Assembly (NCBI RefSeq): GCF_020382885.2
Contig: NC_058506.1
Coordinates: 8,286,318-8,350,317 of the forward strand
DNA from: Scatophagus argus
Taxonomy: Eukaryota; Chordata; Actinopteri; Scatophagidae
Reading direction: 5' to 3'
DNA length: 64,000 nucleotides
The notes beneath the pieces are model-generated. The model was not told where the DNA came from. It made no database searches and saw only the letters and a program-made list of their open reading frames with translations. Positions within the stretch are counted from its first letter, which is position 1. Every line of letters begins with the position of its first letter. Both the position numbers and the translations under genes were made by a program. This document shows, piece by piece, positions 51,488-64,000 of the stretch.

Positions 51488-52558
51488 ATGGGGGACTGGA
51501 ACTTGTTGGGGAAGCTGCTGGAGAGTGCCCAGGAACACTCCACCGTTGTGGGCAAAGTCTGGCTCACGGTGCTGTTCATCTTCCGCATCCTGGTGCTGGG
51601 AGCTGCCGCCGAGAAGGTGTGGGGCGACGAGCAGTCCGGCTTCACGTGTGACACCAAGCAGCCCGGTTGTCAGAATGTCTGCTATGACAAGACCTTCCCC
51701 ATTTCTCACATTCGCTTCTGGGTGATGCAGATCATTTTTGTCTCCACGCCAACTCTCATTTATCTGGGCCACATCCTTCATCTGGTTCGCATGGAGGAAA
51801 AGGAGAAACAGAAAGAGAAGGACCTTGCTGCCCAGATTGAAAAGCAGCATCAGTTACTTGGCAGCAAGACCAAGAAAGCCCCGGTTAAAGACAACCAGGG
51901 CCACGTGCGTTTGCAAGGTGCACTTCTGAGAACCTACGTCTTCAACATTATCTTCAAGACCCTGTTTGAAGTGGCCTTCATTGTGGGTCAGTACTTCCTG
52001 TACGGCTTTGAGCTCAAGCCAATGTACACCTGCGACCGCTGGCCTTGCCCTAATGTGGTGAACTGCTACATCTCTCGACCCACTGAGAAGACGGTCTTCA
52101 TCCTCTTCATGCTGGCTGTGGCCTGCATCTCCCTGCTGCTTAACCTGGTGGAAATGTATCATCTAGGTTTCACAAAGTGTCACCAGGGCCTTCGCTACAG
52201 AAGATCACAGGCTGCGAGTCAGGCTCCCAAGGCCCTAACTGAGGCCGTCGTGCCCTTTGTTCCAAACTATAACTACTTTGCCGGTCATCCTGCAGTGCCT
52301 GAACCTTTTCCAGCAGACTCAAAGTACAGCATGGCAGAGCCAAACTCTGCTTACAGTCCTTACAACAGCAAAGTGGTTTACAAGCAGAACAGAGACAATA
52401 TGGCTGTGGAAAGAAAAGGAAAAGCAGAGGAAGATGTCGTGAAGGAGAGCAAACTCTCCAGCCCCGTCTTTGAGTTGCCTGTTGAAAATCAGCGCAGAAA
52501 CAGTCAGTCAAGCAAGCACAGCAATAACAAGAGCAGGCTGGATGACCTGAAGATCTAA
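51488..52558 (+). CDS. Alpha-type connexin, GJA5/Cx40-like (356 aa, complete)
   Basis: Gap-junction subunit of the alpha group, about 40 kDa, encoded in a single exon that begins after a probable acceptor (CTTACAG ending at 51437) with 50 bases of 5'-UTR. The start [12 protein letters not shown] is the alpha-connexin consensus. Loop 1 cysteines are 54, 61 and 65 and loop 2 cysteines 182, 187 and 193; SRPTEK follows at 196-201. The intracellular loop (about 101-148) is charged and lysine-rich. The C-terminal tail from about 228 is long, rich in Ser, Tyr and Pro, and ends LDDLKI, resembling the PDZ-binding ends DDLEI of Cx43 and DDLSV of Cx40. Residues around 163-230 (IVGQYF.YG..., MYHLG) look most like GJA5. 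The fish orthologue name (gja5, gja1a, cx35.4 or another) cannot be settled by eye, so no symbol is given. Confidence 0.95.
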   Translation: MGDWNLLGKLLESAQEHSTVVGKVWLTVLFIFRILVLGAAAEKVWGDEQSGFTCDTKQPGCQNVCYDKTFPISHIRFWVMQIIFVSTPTLIYLGHILHLVRMEEKEKQKEKDLAAQIEKQHQLLGSKTKKAPVKDNQGHVRLQGALLRTYVFNIIFKTLFEVAFIVGQYFLYGFELKPMYTCDRWPCPNVVNCYISRPTEKTVFILFMLAVACISLLLNLVEMYHLGFTKCHQGLRYRRSQAASQAPKALTEAVVPFVPNYNYFAGHPAVPEPFPADSKYSMAEPNSAYSPYNSKVVYKQNRDNMAVERKGKAEEDVVKESKLSSPVFELPVENQRRNSQSSKHSNNKSRLDDLKI

Positions 52559-52736
52559 TGACTTCCTGTGTTTTCAACCAGGACTCAGGACCCACATGCA
52601 TCAGCCTGCGAAAATATGGCAGACTATTAGAGACAAAACTGCTGAGAGAACACAAAACAGATCATAGTCGTGCTCCATCTGCAAGTCAGGATTTGACAGC
52701 ACACACAGAGTTTGAGTGCAGGGACATAACCATATG

Positions 52737-52742
52737 AATAAA
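52737..52742 (+). terminator. Candidate polyadenylation signal of the alpha connexin
   Basis: AATAAA 179 bases past the stop codon; a second AATAAA follows at 52817-52822. Either could end the transcript. Confidence 0.4.
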
Positions 52743-52822
52743 ACCATTGCTAAATCTGAAAGAGAGCAACTAACATAACATTACTTGGAAGGCAGGATTT
52801 GATGTGGTGACACTTGAATAAA

Positions 52823-55800
52823 TGTTACTCTGCTGTGTGAGTTTGCACATGACAGCTACAACTTTGACAATAATTAAAGGAATTTTCACTTCTCACTTAA
52901 ATCGTATCTTAAAGTCTTAATTTCTCAGACCACCACTCACTACACCCACAAGTCTTTGTTGGCACTGCTGGCAAATGTCCCGTGTCTGCAGATTAGATCC
53001 TGATTTTTGATGATATGTTGACTTGCAGATGAATTGACGCTCAAATCTGTTTTTCACTCAATGGTTTTGGATGAATAGCTCAGTAGTTTCGACATGAATG
53101 GACTTGCATATGTGTGGGTGATTGTGATGCAGACAACTTGAGAATTATTTTGTTTACAAGCAAGTTACCTAAAAAATTAAAAGCAAAAAACTGTTGTTAC
53201 AGAATAGACAGAATGACCCTTTTATTGTAATTTGATTATACCATATTACTGCCTGCTGTAAATGTGGATTACCCACAATGCATTACTAAACTTTAGAGTG
53301 ACACACACTAAAGTATAATTTAGGAGCCACATAGTTTACCATCTTAAAACATGTTATCAGTTTTCCCATTGAATACTTGCTTTGATCAGTCAAACGCAGG
53401 CAGTACTGTTTATGTGGATTTTCTACAAAATGTTGATATACACAAACATCTAATTATTACACTTGCTTATTTGTGACCGTGTAATTTGATTAAACTGATG
53501 TGCAGCAAATGAGTGTTGTGTCAGCATTTATGTCACAATATCGGATTTACTGTGATCAGAGAGAGGCTGAAAATAACATCCATTTCTTTCTCACCTGTCA
53601 CAAAAATGTCACAGATGTAGTCTGTCAGAGGCAGGACGATGATGGTCTGATGGTGATAAAAACTGCAGCCATAAAAATGTATTAATCAGCTATAGCTCAA
53701 TAAATATTTTAGAGCCAAGCTATGTTGGTATTCACACAACCTCTTATAAGATGGCAAATGTTTCAAAGTTGATCACAGTTAATAAATGACACCAAATATT
53801 CATCACATAGTATCAGGACCAGGACCAAAGACGATTCTGATTGGATGAGAGATGGTGACTGTCATGTGAAGGGAGGGCTAGAAATCATCCATTTCTAATT
53901 CATATTTAAATAAAACAGCCCAAACATGCAGAGGCTTTCGGATACAAACATCACTACTGTATGCATATTCTGTGATGATTTGTGTAATGTTGTCGTGATG
54001 TTGTGCAGACCCTGCTTTGATACAATTTGCTCCGTTTGCTCTCTGTTATTTTTTGTCTGCATGGAGCATCAGTCTTAACCTCTTGGTTTCCAATAGCTGA
54101 AGCAAACACATACAGACTGCATATGTGGTGGATGGACCCGTTTCCAAAACACATACCATCATACGCTGGTGAGAGGGCTCTGCTTCAAAGACTTTCTAAC
54201 TGCTGCTATTAATAGCGCTCATGTACACTTGGAGGAGAAGTGTGGCTGAAATGGGGGGGGGGGGGGTAGGCGACCAAAGCTTTCTTCTGCATCACTACCA
54301 ATAACAAGCTGTTGCCAACACTTTTGATGTCCTAAAACATATTTATACATGTATATATTTCTCTCTCTCTACATACAAAAAAGCCAAAGACCTGCTGTGC
54401 ATCAAATCATTAAGACAATCATAACACAACATGGTATCATAGTACAATGTATCTTCTGTTCTCTGCCCTGCAACACTCTTAACAGCAGCAATAGTTCCAT
54501 TCATACAGTCACATACTGTAAATACTTGTTGACTGGAAGTGATGAAGCTTGCAGTTCATCTTATTCAAACTCATAGTTTCATTTCTTTTCTTTTTTTGGG
54601 GGGGTGGAGGGGGCAAGTCTAAATAAACATGATATTTTTTATACATTACATATAATGGTGGTATGTATGATTAAAGATCAGCCCTGAAGCAAGACAGTTG
54701 TTATTTGGCGTGGCAGAACAGTTTGTCTGTGAAATCCTTTTGGTCTCCATTAGTTTCCATTAATCTCATAAACCAAGACAAGAACTCTCAAACATCCAGA
54801 GTGGCCCGATCTCCTTTGACAGGCCAAGGCTGAACAGGTGACGGAGGTTAAGGTTGTGAACTCTGGGTTACAACCATATGCAACCAAATCTCAGAGCCAG
54901 AATAGCCTGACTGATACGCCGAGACCATCCGTCACCGAGACACACTGCTGCTCGTAAATCAGACAGACAGTGTGCACGCTTTAGGATGACATTTCACTGT
55001 CGATGATGATTTACTGTGGGTCCAAACGCATGGTCCCATGGATTTGTCAGGTCATAAAGTGACTATTTTTGTTGCTGTTGTGTCACCAGTGAGCGGTTAG
55101 ATTGCGAGCGTTTGTCATAAAGCACGAGGTTCTGGTCAAAATATGGGACCTACTAATGGAAAACAGTGACCTGAAGGATAACAAACAAGATTTCTGCTTC
55201 TATTTCCCTAATACATTAAACTTGTCCTCTAGTACATGGTGGCTCCATAATTCATTTTGTTCTGTCTACATGCTCTACTCGTCATCAAGTTGGTTTCTAA
55301 TGCCTTTACATCCTGCCACCATAAAGATGTGGAATAAACAACCAGAAAGTGAGTGAGCGTTAGTTTAGTGTATATTGTAGACATATATATTATATGTATA
55401 TTTTCATGCATAATGGGACATTTTTTGCGTTAAAATATTATGTATCTTCTTGAGTGGCGTACTTATTCCAAATCCCAGAGAAGTAAGCAATTTTATTCCA
55501 GGGTAAAGGTGTGCTTCATTTGACGACCTGTCACATTAGATCATACATCAGTGTGAGACAGGAAGTCTGTGTGACTGAACGTTATGTGAATAAAGCTTTA
55601 AAATATGACCTCCTCCATGAACATTTTGGCCTGAGTCAAGTCAGACATATTTTCAACGCAGAAACAATATGCTGTGCCTCTGAAGGTCTCATTTATTGGC
55701 CATCATTAAACCATGCTATTTTAATGCCAGAATGTTTCCTTTAAAATTGACATTTGTACTGTACTTTGAGGTAACACACGAGGTGGGACCCTTTAGGGTT

Positions 55801-58800
55801 TTTGTGTCCACAGATCTGGACAGGAAACATGCCAGAGACTGTAGGTATTTATAGTATTTATAGTATTTCTATTTACAAAGACCAGACCTGTGGGTGAAGT
55901 CTGGGGCCTCTCTCACAACAACTATGACAGATACAGTAAGCATTTAATGAGTTGGGTCTGCCTTGTCCACCTTCTTAAACTGCAATAATTGATATTTTTA
56001 AGACTAACAGTGTATGAGTTGACAATGTGAAATGGGTCCCTTGTAGCAGATTTACGAGGAAAGAGTGAATATGACGCCATTCAGTTATAATGTTGATAAA
56101 TAACTGCTGGATGTGTAAATAAGCGTCCGATTGCTAACAAGTTCATTACATCAACTTAATAGGTTTTAATGTTCCTGGTAGTGAACATGCATAACTGTAA
56201 GCACTGAGCAAAAAAAATTTATAGCATGGGCATGTTACTAATTGCATTACGCAGGTCAACATGTGTAAGTAGAATCCATTTCAGATATAAAGCTGTATTT
56301 TACACACCTGGTTTGAGCTGGCTCAAATGTCTTTCATTGTACATACACCCACCTTTCTTCCACTCCTGTGACAACTTAAAAATTGTGTTTTTCAAAGGAA
56401 ATTCCGACTCAGTCCTTTCTCAAACAAGAAATGTTAGAACAATGTCTGGTTGTCAAGCCATGATTACATTTATTATACAATAAAATCCCTTTTGATAAGC
56501 TGTTTAGATGCATATCAGCAAATATAAACACGACTTACTGACAGATAAGCAGGCTGAAGCCAGTGACCCTCAAGACAAAAAGAAACAAGTACCAGTCATC
56601 ATCACGAGTCAGTTTCATTTCATGTTGGTGTGTGTAGGTCTAAGGAGCTTCGGGTGACACCCACAATGACCCACATTAATGATCACTCTTGATTCTAGTA
56701 CCTCCATATAGAGATAAAACAAAGAAACGATAATCAAACAGGTCAACAGAAATGTCTATGCTTCCAATCATTTGAAAAACAAGCTTTCAAACAAAAGCTG
56801 CAGACTAGAAAAGCTGAAAACTACATTTGCACATATAAGGACTCGATTGACAATATACTACTGTAGGAGCTGGAGCATTATCCATGCCTACTGTACTTTA
56901 TACATTGATGCTTAATGGCAAAACTGACAGCGTGCCAGATGAATGACAATTTCTAACCCTGTGGTTTTCCCTTCCCTGTTCCCACAAGTTAATCTTCTTT
57001 AACATGTTTCTCTATCAAGGGGGAAACCACAAACTATTTGGGGATAAATCACTTCAAGTGCCATTTTCCAAAAGCTCTGCCTGCAGAAATAAGATAATAT
57101 CAACTCATGAAAAAATAGACTAAGCATGCAAAAAACAGTCCTGAAATAAACCCTTGTGGAAGGACCACAACGCGCTCTTTGATAAGAGGCTGTAGTTTGC
57201 ATTTCATAATCATTTCTTGAAGTTCAGAGGTGCTACAAAGGCAGCGTGAAACTGCTGGGGAACAGTCGCAGTTAAATACTCAGACCATGGTCAGAGCAGA
57301 GTTTGTGTTTTGATTGATCTGGTTTCAAAATGATGAGCTACTCAGGCCCTGGAGTCCTCAGTACTGGTTCATTATGGCTTTTGGTACTGAAGTCACTGAT
57401 CAAACCTCACATATCACAAGTGAATGGGGTGATTTGTTTTTTTTTTTTTACACTGGTCATGTAAAGTGACATATTTGTCTTTTCAATTCCAATGAATAAT
57501 GAATGTGCAAATGCGTGTTTTCAATGAACATCCTCAATGTAAACAATATAACCCAAGAATTACACAATGAAATATATTTCAGATTGGTCCTAATCTTAAA
57601 TGAAAAACGAGGACTTAATTAAGAAGCTAACAACAAAACATTCCAAGCAAATAGCAGAATAATAAAAATATCGGAAACAGAGAATTGCACTTGCACTTTA
57701 AAAGCTTCTAAGACACTTTCCCCTACACAAGCAGAAATAAAGCTCAATAAATTTGTGAATTTGGCCCCTGGAGAAGACAAGCTGCAGCTGAAGAGGTCAT
57801 GGCCTTTTGCAATCCAAAGCCTTTGAGATCTGACAGAGATCCAGACATATCTACAAGTTGTGAATCCCAAAAAACTGTGAAAATGATTCACTGAGACAGA
57901 AACAAAAACAAAAAAAAGAAGCAGAACATGCACAAAAACAAACAAGACAAAAAACAACTGAAATACTGTGAAATCTGGCTTTCTATTGGAATAGTTGCTG
58001 TTCATTGAAGGCTAGCATAATGTGGCAAATCCAGTAACTATGCTACACATGCTCTATATTTGAAACGTTACAGACATCTGTACTCTATGTATAACTCAGT
58101 CATATACTTTATCTGCCCAAGGTCGAAAAAATATCCCTTTTCTCCCTTTTATTTTACACAATTGCACCCTGAGATTTGATAAAACAAAAATGTCCTTCAA
58201 AAGGATTGAGTTGTGTCAACAACAGTTCACTACCTCATATCTCACATTTTCAATGCGACCCTCATAAACACAATAAACAAACAACAGCTGAAGTGACCTC
58301 TATGTACAAATTCTGCTCTTATATTACGGTGTAATATCATACATGTAGAGTAAGACAAACATAACCAGATTTCCCTACAGCAGTGCTGTGGCATTCAGAC
58401 CATTACACCTTTACAGACCACAGTTTCAGTCATGCTTTAACATTGCTGCCGCTGTTGGAGGAACAAGACAGATGAGTGTATGGCAGTACAGAATCCTCCC
58501 TTTTATATTATTGCACACATGTAATATAATAATTGAATCGTTTATGCTCTCAATAAAGAGACAATCTCTGGAATCAGTGTATGGCTTCCAGGGACAACAG
58601 TAATGTTTGTCCTTACTCACTGCACTACTGTTTGTTCAACGCCAGTATTGACTGAAAAGCTGGTGTTTCTCACAATACGTTTACAGAGTAAGACTAATGT
58701 CGCCCAAGAACAAAGACACTGAAGTCACAGGACACGTCAGCTTTTACACTTTGTTTACTACAGCAGTGACTAGTAATCAGAGAAAATATGTAGAGATATT

Positions 58801-59193
58801 CCCAAGGAGTGTCAGTCACCTTGTCCAGGTCATTTGTTATGCAGTTGTACCTAAGAAGGACATCAGAGACAGAGGAAAGGACAGACTCTTCTGTTTCTGA
58901 ACGAACTGGACAGCACTGCATGTCCCTTACACAATATAGACTATACTGTACGTGCTCCATGGCATACAGGGGACAAATATTTTAAACTCAACTTAAAATC
59001 GAAGAATCTGTGGCTACATGAGAGAATAAATTTCATCACAGATGGCTGAAAATGCACACACACATTAAAATATGTGCCACAGATTTTCAAACCTGGTGTC
59101 TTTTCAGCAGTAATCTTACTGTCTGCCTCATTAAAACCCTCCGCTCCATCCGAGTGGAGGAAGGAAACTAATGGCAGCAAAGTATCAATTTAC
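52823..59193. other. Intergenic region between the alpha connexin and TBC1D8B
   Basis: Over 6 kb with no recognised exon. The two flanking genes converge here. A 14-G run lies at 54253-54266. The right part is probably TBC1D8B 3'-UTR. The 128-codon minus-strand frame at 57619-58005 is a Phe/Val-rich translation of AT-rich DNA and is not believed. A TTTATT near 56467 gives a minus-strand AATAAA that could serve TBC1D8B. Confidence 0.5.
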
Positions 59194-62100
59194 TTAAGTA
59201 TCCCTTCTCTTATTTGCCCTTAGTTTTAGCTGGGCAACCTTAGCTTGTCCCAGTTTAGTCTGAATGTCGATAGGCCTTTCAAAGAAGTGGACTATGGCTG
59301 GCTCGTTGAGCAGAGAAGCCAGGACCTGCTCGAAAGAAAACGACCACTCCGTCTCTGAGAGGTCAGGCCCCGCCTCCTGACTGCTGCGGGAGCTGGAGGT
59401 GTCGGAGCTCTCCGGGCTCGTCGAAGCTTCTTTGGGTGAGGACTCCTCCTCCACAGAAGCAGGGGTGTCAGCAGGATCTGTGGGCCCGGGGGGGCTGCTC
59501 GGCTCCTGCAGCCTCCGCCCCACCTCTTCCATCCTCAGCAGAAGGCTGGTAACGTGGGCCACGGCTCGGTACAGTGACTCCTCCTCTGGATCGCCGTGAA
59601 AAATGTTGTACAGGGTCTTGGAGAACTGAATGAACTGAGTCTTAGATGAAAAAGTAAACAAACAAGCACACGTTGAGCTTCCTCAGATAAATCAATATAT
59701 CATCTGACTTTTCAGGAAGAAAATGGTCTCTAGTCAGTAAACACAACATGGACTGAATTACCTGATTAATTCGAGGTAGGTCCTTGATGGTTTCCTCTTT
59801 TTTAAGTATTTCATTTTGCCATTGTTTCAGGTAGGCCTGTAGATCCACCTTTCCTTTACCTGTCAATTTCACACACATACTCTAAACTATCACACAAAAT
59901 GAAAATATTCAAAAGATTTCTGCTATAGCCGCAGATATTTCACATAAATTTGAAAGCAGTGCTACCTCTTTCAGGGCTTTTCCTTATCACACCATCTTCA
60001 GGAAGATCAAATGCTGAAACATACAACAAACCCTTCAGAGAAATGCTTCAAGAACTATAGATGCATTCAAGGACATCAGGCAAGCATCAAGACACAACTG
60101 TTACAGAATTTAGGGGGAGAGAGTAAAGGTGAAATTTGAGCTTTAAAAGGAAAAGAAAGAGTAAAGAGGCTAACCAGTGAGTCTACCCAAGTGAGAAGAG
60201 TCTTCAGTCATTGGAATAAAGTGCTGGATTCTTTGTTCCTTTAAGTGCAAAGGACTACCTGTGAAAGCTAGAAGACACTGACTGTGAGGGCACTGAGAGG
60301 AAAGGTAAAGAAACAGGATCCACATAAGCAATGCAGATGAAACGTGTTAAAGAATTCAGTTAGAGAAAAAAATTCATGTCCATGTACATTGAGTTATCAG
60401 TTTATTAGATGCAGTCTAATGTAATCCCATCAAACAACCCGACAAGAGACAGACAGCTTCGTGGATCTTACAACGTGATGGTTTTTGTTCTGTCAAAGAC
60501 TGAAATCTGCTGTAGCAGACTGCATTACATTTAGATGGGTTTTTAATAATCTATTTACAATAAGTGATGCTAATAAACTGGTAACTGTTATGTACACTAT
60601 TATCATAGAAATAAACACAGATAAAGAAACATTCACGTAACAAACTAAGTAAATTAAGCATCCAATTAGGTATACTTTCCCTTCTTCCTGCTTGTATCAT
60701 TTTCATTTCTCACTCTGTTATCTGAGATGTAACTTTGCTCCAACCCCCATCAATGACTGTGTGTGCGTGTGCATGCATGCGTGTCAGTTTGCACTGCTAG
60801 ACTTAACAATTACCCTCACAAGCCAACAGTGTCATTATATTTGCCTGATAGCTTCGTGCTATGTGAGCGGCAGAGCCAGAGGAACATCAAGTCAGCCCGT
60901 CGTTCTGTGTGTCTGTGTGCCGTGAAATTTGTAACTGATATTCAGGAACCAAACAAGAGTTAATCTTTGAGTGGTAACTTTTCCTCAGTTGTAAGACTCA
61001 ATTTTCCAAATGAAATGTAAAAAAAACATGTGCTATCCATATTCATACCCCAACTGTACAGATGTTAACAACGCAATCCTAATTTTCAGCACTCCAGTCC
61101 AGTGATGTTCTCAGTGAGTTCATCCAGCATTTCATACTGCTGCATGTGAGTCACTGCTGTTAGAGGTGCACTTAAACATTTAACAACAAGACCAACAAGC
61201 AGTTATGATCCAGATGATGATGCTGCTGCGTAGCTCCTCCTCTCTGACTCAAACTGATAAGTGCAAACAGCAGCTGTAAACCTGCAGACTCTCATCTCTC
61301 AATAGCACATGATTTCATGTCCTTAATCAGTGGGAGTGTTTGGCTCAGTTCCACTGTCAGACTGATGTGAGATCCTGCTCTGTCCAGTCCAGGTTCAGGG
61401 TTGTTCCACTGTGAAGTCAGTAAGTGTTTACTTTTTCAGCTGTCTCAGCACACTTCCCTAAGTTCACAACTCTTAGGATTTTGCTTAAGGGTAAAACCTA
61501 CAAGGCACAGCGTTGTGATGTGATGAAAACGGAACTTCGCATCATAAAGAAAAATAACCAAAACATGGTGCGAGTGTGGCTGTCAGAAATACCACTATCA
61601 CACTTTACTGAACATAGAAATATTACTATCACTATCACAAACGTGCTTTGAAACAAATCAGACAGTCCGTGATGGCTCAGTACGTGAGGTTCAGAGGGAA
61701 CATTGGAAGTGGGACCTGTCCTTGGTGCTGAGGCAATATGCACAATCCACGAGACGTAAAACAAGCTCTGCTGCTTGATGTTCTCTGGCCTGGCACATCA
61801 CAAACAGTGACTCAGTATTCTGATGCTGCTGTCAGTTGTAATTTGAGCACTTCTTCCTCATCACAGACACTCTTCATGGGGAAACCAGCCCACTGCAAAT
61901 TCCCTTACAGCTCCTCACACCCACGGTTGCCATGGCAAAGTTCTTTCCCCCATCACAGACTATTCTTACCCCTGCCCTCAAGCGCACACACACACACACA
62001 TTGCCACAACATGCAGACAAGAGCCACACATTCGAGGACAGTTCATTTCCCCCACGGGGCGACATGCTCACTCAACAAATGCTGAGTTATGGGCTGAATT

Positions 62101-64000
62101 ATTAAACTGACAACTCATACATTTTCAAGCCGTGCAGACCACAGACTGATGTCTATCTGACCTTGTGTTTTATTTAAGGCCGCTTCTGTGATATTGCTGT
62201 GATGTAATGGTAGAGACTGTACATGCAGTCTGAAACATTTCTACAGTGATCATAGGGTCACTGTGGAAATGGATGAAGGTTGAAGCTGAAGATACACTAA
62301 TGCACATCTATTTTGTAGTTTATGAAGAGACAGACGGACAGACGTGACCCAGACAACACAAACAGTGTGGGATTAAATTATGTTCACAGAACCACTGCGG
62401 CATTTTGGCTTGTTAGCTTTATCACTTGTTTATCACTCACCTGGTGGCAGGTGCAGCTTGAAGAGGAATTTCAGCTTATTTGTGAAAGATCCACTGTAGA
62501 AAGTATCTGTGGGAAAAGTATTTTCGAAATTACAGCAGGGTGGATACTGAAGTAAACGGCTGCATCACAGCAGAGTACAAACTTACCAAGGGCACAGCAG
62601 AACTCTTTAAAGTTGACCAGGCCGTCCTGGTTCTCGTCTATCAGGCGGAAGACCCAGAGAGAGAGGGTGCTCTTGTTGGCGCAGAAAGCCCAAGGCTCCA
62701 GCAGGGAGAAGAGCACACTGAACTGCTGGAAACCTAACTGGTACTGCTCCAAATACGCCAGGCTGGGGTCATGATGGAGCAACGCGGGACTCTTCATTGT
62801 CCAGTAGCAGGACAGGAAATGCTGCCTCTGGGAATAGAAACAATTGTATATTGTTTTCATTTCTCTTTTCTTTTTTTTCTTCTTGTTTTTCAATAGCTGA
62901 CTTTTTGGTGTGATGACAGTGAAGACACTGTGTCAGTGCTTTGACTCACTTTGAACAAGTTATAAAGCTCATCAAGCTGTGAGGCACTGAGTCGGACCTC
63001 TTGGGAAACCACTCGAATCTGAAAAAAGGTTTCGATTCATCCTTAATGGTACAGAGTCAGCGCAATTACAACTACTAACTACTGTGAGGTCAATGAGCAC
63101 TTACAACATTTTGTTTGGTTGTGTCTTCCAGTGTCTGGATCACATGCAGTTTGTTCCTTTTCCGTGAACTCTCCACTTCCTCTGAACGGATATTTCCATA
63201 TTTCTAAACGAAAGGCAGTTAGTTAAATCGATCACAAGGGCAACATCACTGAATAAAACTGACATGGAAAAATCTTGCAGTACCTCGTAGGCCTCTCTGA
63301 TCAGCTCGCTGATATCCACATTGAAGTGGGAAGCTTTATCGTTATTGCCCACTGAAGCTTGCTGCACTGTCGGAGGCAACGGACTGTCTTTGTTTGTCAC
63401 ACTGTCAAAGAATCTGCAATAACACGATTAGAGAAAGAGAGACAATCATTTACCAAGTGAGAGTGTTTAAAATACATCAGTCCCGCTTTGGTAACATTCA
63501 CACAGACTTGTTGAGGATGGTGACGGCCTCAGCGTCATCATGGCAGCTGATGAGAGCCTCCATGTTGTAGTCCAGCACGGCCAGGCCAAGCTGCAGAATG
63601 GCTTTTATGCCATCATAGAAAAAACAGTCCACCACGTTCACAGCGCTCTCTATGGGCAGGACACTGATGAAAAGAGTGAGAAACCAGGACAAGGACACGG
63701 ACGAGAAGAAACTCAGGTCTGTCATGTGTTCCACCAGCTGGGGGAGGTTTTCTCGAATCAGGTCCTCAAAGACTGCCTGGTCGACCAAAGCCCCTGAGGA
63801 AAGACCAGCAATTTCAGAGTTGACCAAAATCTCATGACCAGCAGAAATAGTATGAGAACAGCATCCTTTGCTTCCCCTCACCAATAATTCGGCGGTTAAA
63901 GTAATCTGGCAACATCCTCTCACAGACGGCCACCAGGAGCCAGAAAGCCTCCTCTTCTTTTGCGTAGAGCAGAAGTACTGAGGTGAGAATGTTCATGGCC
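59194..64000 (-). CDS. tbc1d8b: TBC1 domain family member 8B, 3' part (5'-partial)
   Basis: Rab GTPase-activating protein of endosomal/vesicle traffic. Exons, 5' to 3' on the minus strand: 63882-64000 (runs off the window), 63508-63793, 63284-63413, 63105-63203, 62950-63018, 62587-62827, 62441-62506, 60175-60258, 59966-60013, 59762-59859, 59194-59640; phase is kept throughout and 561 residues precede the stop. The first two exons give the C-terminal half of the TBC domain ([35 protein letters not shown]). The catalytic IxxDxxR and YxQ fingers would lie upstream, outside the window. Exon 62587-62827 carries an EF-hand loop [13 protein letters not shown] with all usual calcium ligands. A variable linker follows, then a GKGK..DLQAYL..WQ segment and a C-terminal domain interrupted by a Ser/Glu/Pro-rich stretch. 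The conserved segments fit TBC1D8B better than TBC1D8 or TBC1D9. Confidence 0.93.
60259..62440 (-). other. Large TBC1D8B intron
   Basis: 2.2-kb intron with phase-1 ends. It contains a GTGTGCGTGTGCATGC-type alternating purine/pyrimidine tract near 60755-60785 and a (CA)n microsatellite at 61985-62000. No missing exon is implied, because the phase joins across it; plus-strand frames such as 61738-62085 are chance. Confidence 0.65.
61985..62000. repeat. (CA)n microsatellite
   Basis: Eight CA units within the large TBC1D8B intron. Confidence 0.85.

Noticed and set aside
51470..51850. 126-codon minus-strand frame opposite the alpha connexin
   Set aside because: Shadow of the connexin coding strand; codon-positions follow the connexin frame.
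57619..58005. 128-codon minus-strand open frame
   Set aside because: Phe/Val/Leu-rich translation of AT-rich DNA, no family resemblance, no splice or start context; more likely TBC1D8B 3'-UTR.
61738..62085. 115-codon plus-strand frame
   Set aside because: Inside a TBC1D8B intron and contains a (CA)n tract; no family resemblance.
62471..62521. Acceptor CTACAG at 62490 for the TBC1D8B exon
   Set aside because: It would bring a stop in frame; the upstream CCCACAG acceptor (exon edge 62506) keeps phase and restores the conserved [10 protein letters not shown] segment.
1..64000. tRNA, rRNA, CRISPR or bacterial-type operon signals
   Set aside because: None seen by eye on either strand; apart from a mutated SINE B box there is no tRNA-like internal promoter.

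Overview
The window is genomic DNA from a bony fish, most likely a spiny-rayed (percomorph) teleost. Genes are split by GT-AG introns, intergenic DNA is AT-rich, and teleost-type transposon relics are scattered through it. The beta connexin closely resembles the Cx32.2 class that I recall from percomorph fishes. Five protein-coding genes can be supported. No RNA gene, CRISPR array or prokaryotic feature was seen.

Layout: (1) 1-17003, plus strand: the androgen receptor gene from within intron 1 to its stop codon (exons 2-8; the N-terminal exon lies before the window). Intron 1 holds a decayed LINE reverse transcriptase, intron 5 holds decayed SINE-like and other dispersed repeats, and intron 7 opens with a 68-bp-arm foldback. 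(2) 17004-24552: AR 3' flank and intergenic DNA with a 692-bp hAT-type element that has matching ends and an 8-bp target duplication. (3) 24553-42063, minus strand: a complete 24-coding-exon oligophrenin-1 gene (BAR-PH-RhoGAP, 794 aa), tail-to-tail with AR, with a CpG-dense promoter region at about 42.1-42.3 kb and a terminal-inverted-repeat element in intron 18. (4) 47385-48107 and 51488-52558, plus strand: a tandem pair of intact single-coding-exon connexins, first a beta-type (GJB1/Cx32.2-like, 240 aa), then an alpha-type (GJA5/Cx40-like, 356 aa). (5) 59194-64000, minus strand: the 3' part of TBC1D8B, from the middle of the TBC domain through the EF-hand region to the stop; the 5' part lies beyond the window.

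These are neighbours by chromosomal descent and do not form an operon. AR is a hormone-activated transcription factor, OPHN1 a Rho GTPase-activating membrane scaffold, the connexins form gap junctions, and TBC1D8B is a Rab-GAP of membrane traffic. Human orthologues of AR, OPHN1, GJB1 and TBC1D8B all lie on Xq, so the block preserves an ancient vertebrate linkage in more compact form.

Exon boundaries were assigned by reading GT/AG sites and checking that reading phase is kept across every junction; it was for all seven AR, all 24 OPHN1 and all eleven TBC1D8B exons. No new biological system was found. The items most worth a second look are the AR intron-7 palindrome, the two inverted-repeat transposons, the mixed alpha/beta connexin pair, and the ambiguous C-terminus of OPHN1.
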